A stretch of 64,000 nucleotides of DNA, taken from contig NZ_CP053833.1 in assembly GCF_013201935.1 (NCBI RefSeq), positions 1,302,001 through 1,366,000 of the forward strand, written 5' to 3'. Both the position numbers and the translations under genes were made by a program. Position 1 is the first letter of the stretch. The number at the start of each line of letters is the position of its first letter. This DNA is from Arcobacter cloacae (lineage in GTDB: Bacteria > Campylobacterota > Campylobacteria > Campylobacterales > Arcobacteraceae). Below the pieces are notes generated by a model that had not been told where the DNA came from, did no database searches, and was given only the letters and a program-made list of their open reading frames with translations. This document shows, piece by piece, positions 63,503 to 64,000 of this stretch.

Positions 63503-64000
63503 TTAATATAATCCAAACTTACCTGGAGTTGAACTTTTATATAGAACTCTCATAACATCATCCTTATCATAGAATACTTTAAATAAAGCATCTGAAGCTT
63601 TTAATTCCTCTAAAGCTTCTTCAATATCCATTGGTTTATATGAAGTCAATCTAACAGGTGTAATTTCATCTTCAAACTTTTCTAATTCTAAAGCTATTTT
63701 ATCTTGAATCTCTGAAGCTACAACCTCAGTTAATTTTGTCGCTTTGTGAGCAGCAACTTTATCATGATGTCTTCTTAACACTTTAGATACTCTATCAACA
63801 GCAATATCAATCGCTGCATATAAATCTTTATCTTTTTGTTTAACTACAATTGTATCTAAATGAGCTATATTTAAAGTAAATTCAAATGTGAAACCTTTTT
63901 TCCCATGTTTTTCATCTTGGTCAATTATTGAGTTTACAGATATTATATCCAAATTATATTTTTTAAATACCTCTATTGAACTATTAATGTAATTTTTAAT
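63503..64000 (-). CDS. hpf: Ribosome hibernation promoting factor, long form (5' partial)
   Basis: The frame stays open to the window edge and reads IKNYINSSIEVFKKYNLDII before the first internal start-like codon, so the true start is outside. The N-terminal RaiA/HPF domain (DKDLYAAIDIAVDRVSKVLRRH) is followed by a linker and the C-terminal dimerisation domain (DIEEALEELKASDALFKVFYD), the mark of long HPF. It forms 100S ribosome dimers in slow growth. Confidence 0.9.
   Translation of the reverse strand: MKNYINSSIEVFKKYNLDIISVNSIIDQDEKHGKKGFTFEFTLNIAHLDTIVVKQKDKDLYAAIDIAVDRVSKVLRRHHDKVAAHKATKLTEVVASEIQDKIALELEKFEDEITPVRLTSYKPMDIEEALEELKASDALFKVFYDKDDVMRVLYKSSTPGKFGLY

Overview
The window is about 27-28% G+C, densely packed and almost entirely chromosomal core genes. 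Several genes point to a Campylobacterota bacterium, most likely Arcobacteraceae (Aliarcobacter/Arcobacter type): hobA, xerH, the futalosine-pathway gene mqnC, a folP with a long N-terminal extension, a lysC-hobA-holB-folP block, and a metG-fbp-mobB-slt-yggT-gltX block of the kind known from Campylobacter and Helicobacter. The species call is inference; no rRNA is present. I see no prophage, IS element, CRISPR array or defence island.

Layout. 1-2.4 kb: the end of a BtuFDC/FecBCD-type ABC importer. 2.4-8.2 kb: sixA, acpH, a TehA/SLAC1-type transporter, an aldo/keto reductase, aroE, a methyltransferase and pgeF. 8.2-11.3 kb: malic enzyme, purU, trmL, then tRNA-fMet and tRNA-Gln on the minus strand behind a consensus promoter. 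11.5-18.2 kb: ribBA, an unknown gene, pckA and a sodium-pumping oxaloacetate decarboxylase operon (oadGAB). 18.4-19.2 kb: a lone S24/CI-type repressor with an evident promoter-operator. 19.2-32.5 kb: a long minus-strand run (MurF-like protein, metG, fbp, mobB, slt, yggT, gltX, M16 protein, mqnC, bamA). 32.6-37.6 kb: tyrA, then folP, holB, hobA, lysC and rppH. 37.6-42.4 kb: hemW, prmC, an M3 peptidase and two unknown small genes. 42.4-46.3 kb: cbiX and a molybdate operon (modE, modA, mop, modB, modC). 46.3-47.5 kb: xerH with a candidate dif site beside it. 47.5-52.6 kb: chemotaxis operon cheY-cheA-cheR-cheD-cheB. 52.8-64 kb: pnp, a phosphoribosyltransferase, lptD, an RDD protein, purD, a probable 6S RNA gene, hemD, a SulP transporter, der and the start of hpf/raiA.

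How the genes fit together. Malic enzyme, OAD, PEPCK and fructose-1,6-bisphosphatase form a set for handling C4 acids and gluconeogenesis, as expected for a bacterium living on organic and amino acids. The mod operon and mobB supply molybdenum cofactor enzymes. BamA, LptD, Slt, AroE and TyrA are envelope and aromatic biosynthesis functions.

I found no clear novel multi-gene system. The most interesting signals are a hairpin RNA upstream of purD whose G-U pairs indicate the strand (probable 6S RNA), a candidate dif site next to xerH, a four-fold aromatic/acidic motif in the CheA linker, the S24 repressor operator, a tandem 11-bp repeat before the malic enzyme gene, and a MurF-like protein without a P-loop. 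Several starts were moved to sites with better ribosome-binding sequences (aldo/keto reductase, methyltransferase, oadG, the S24 gene, fbp, mobB, bamA, modE, the coiled-coil gene at 41605).
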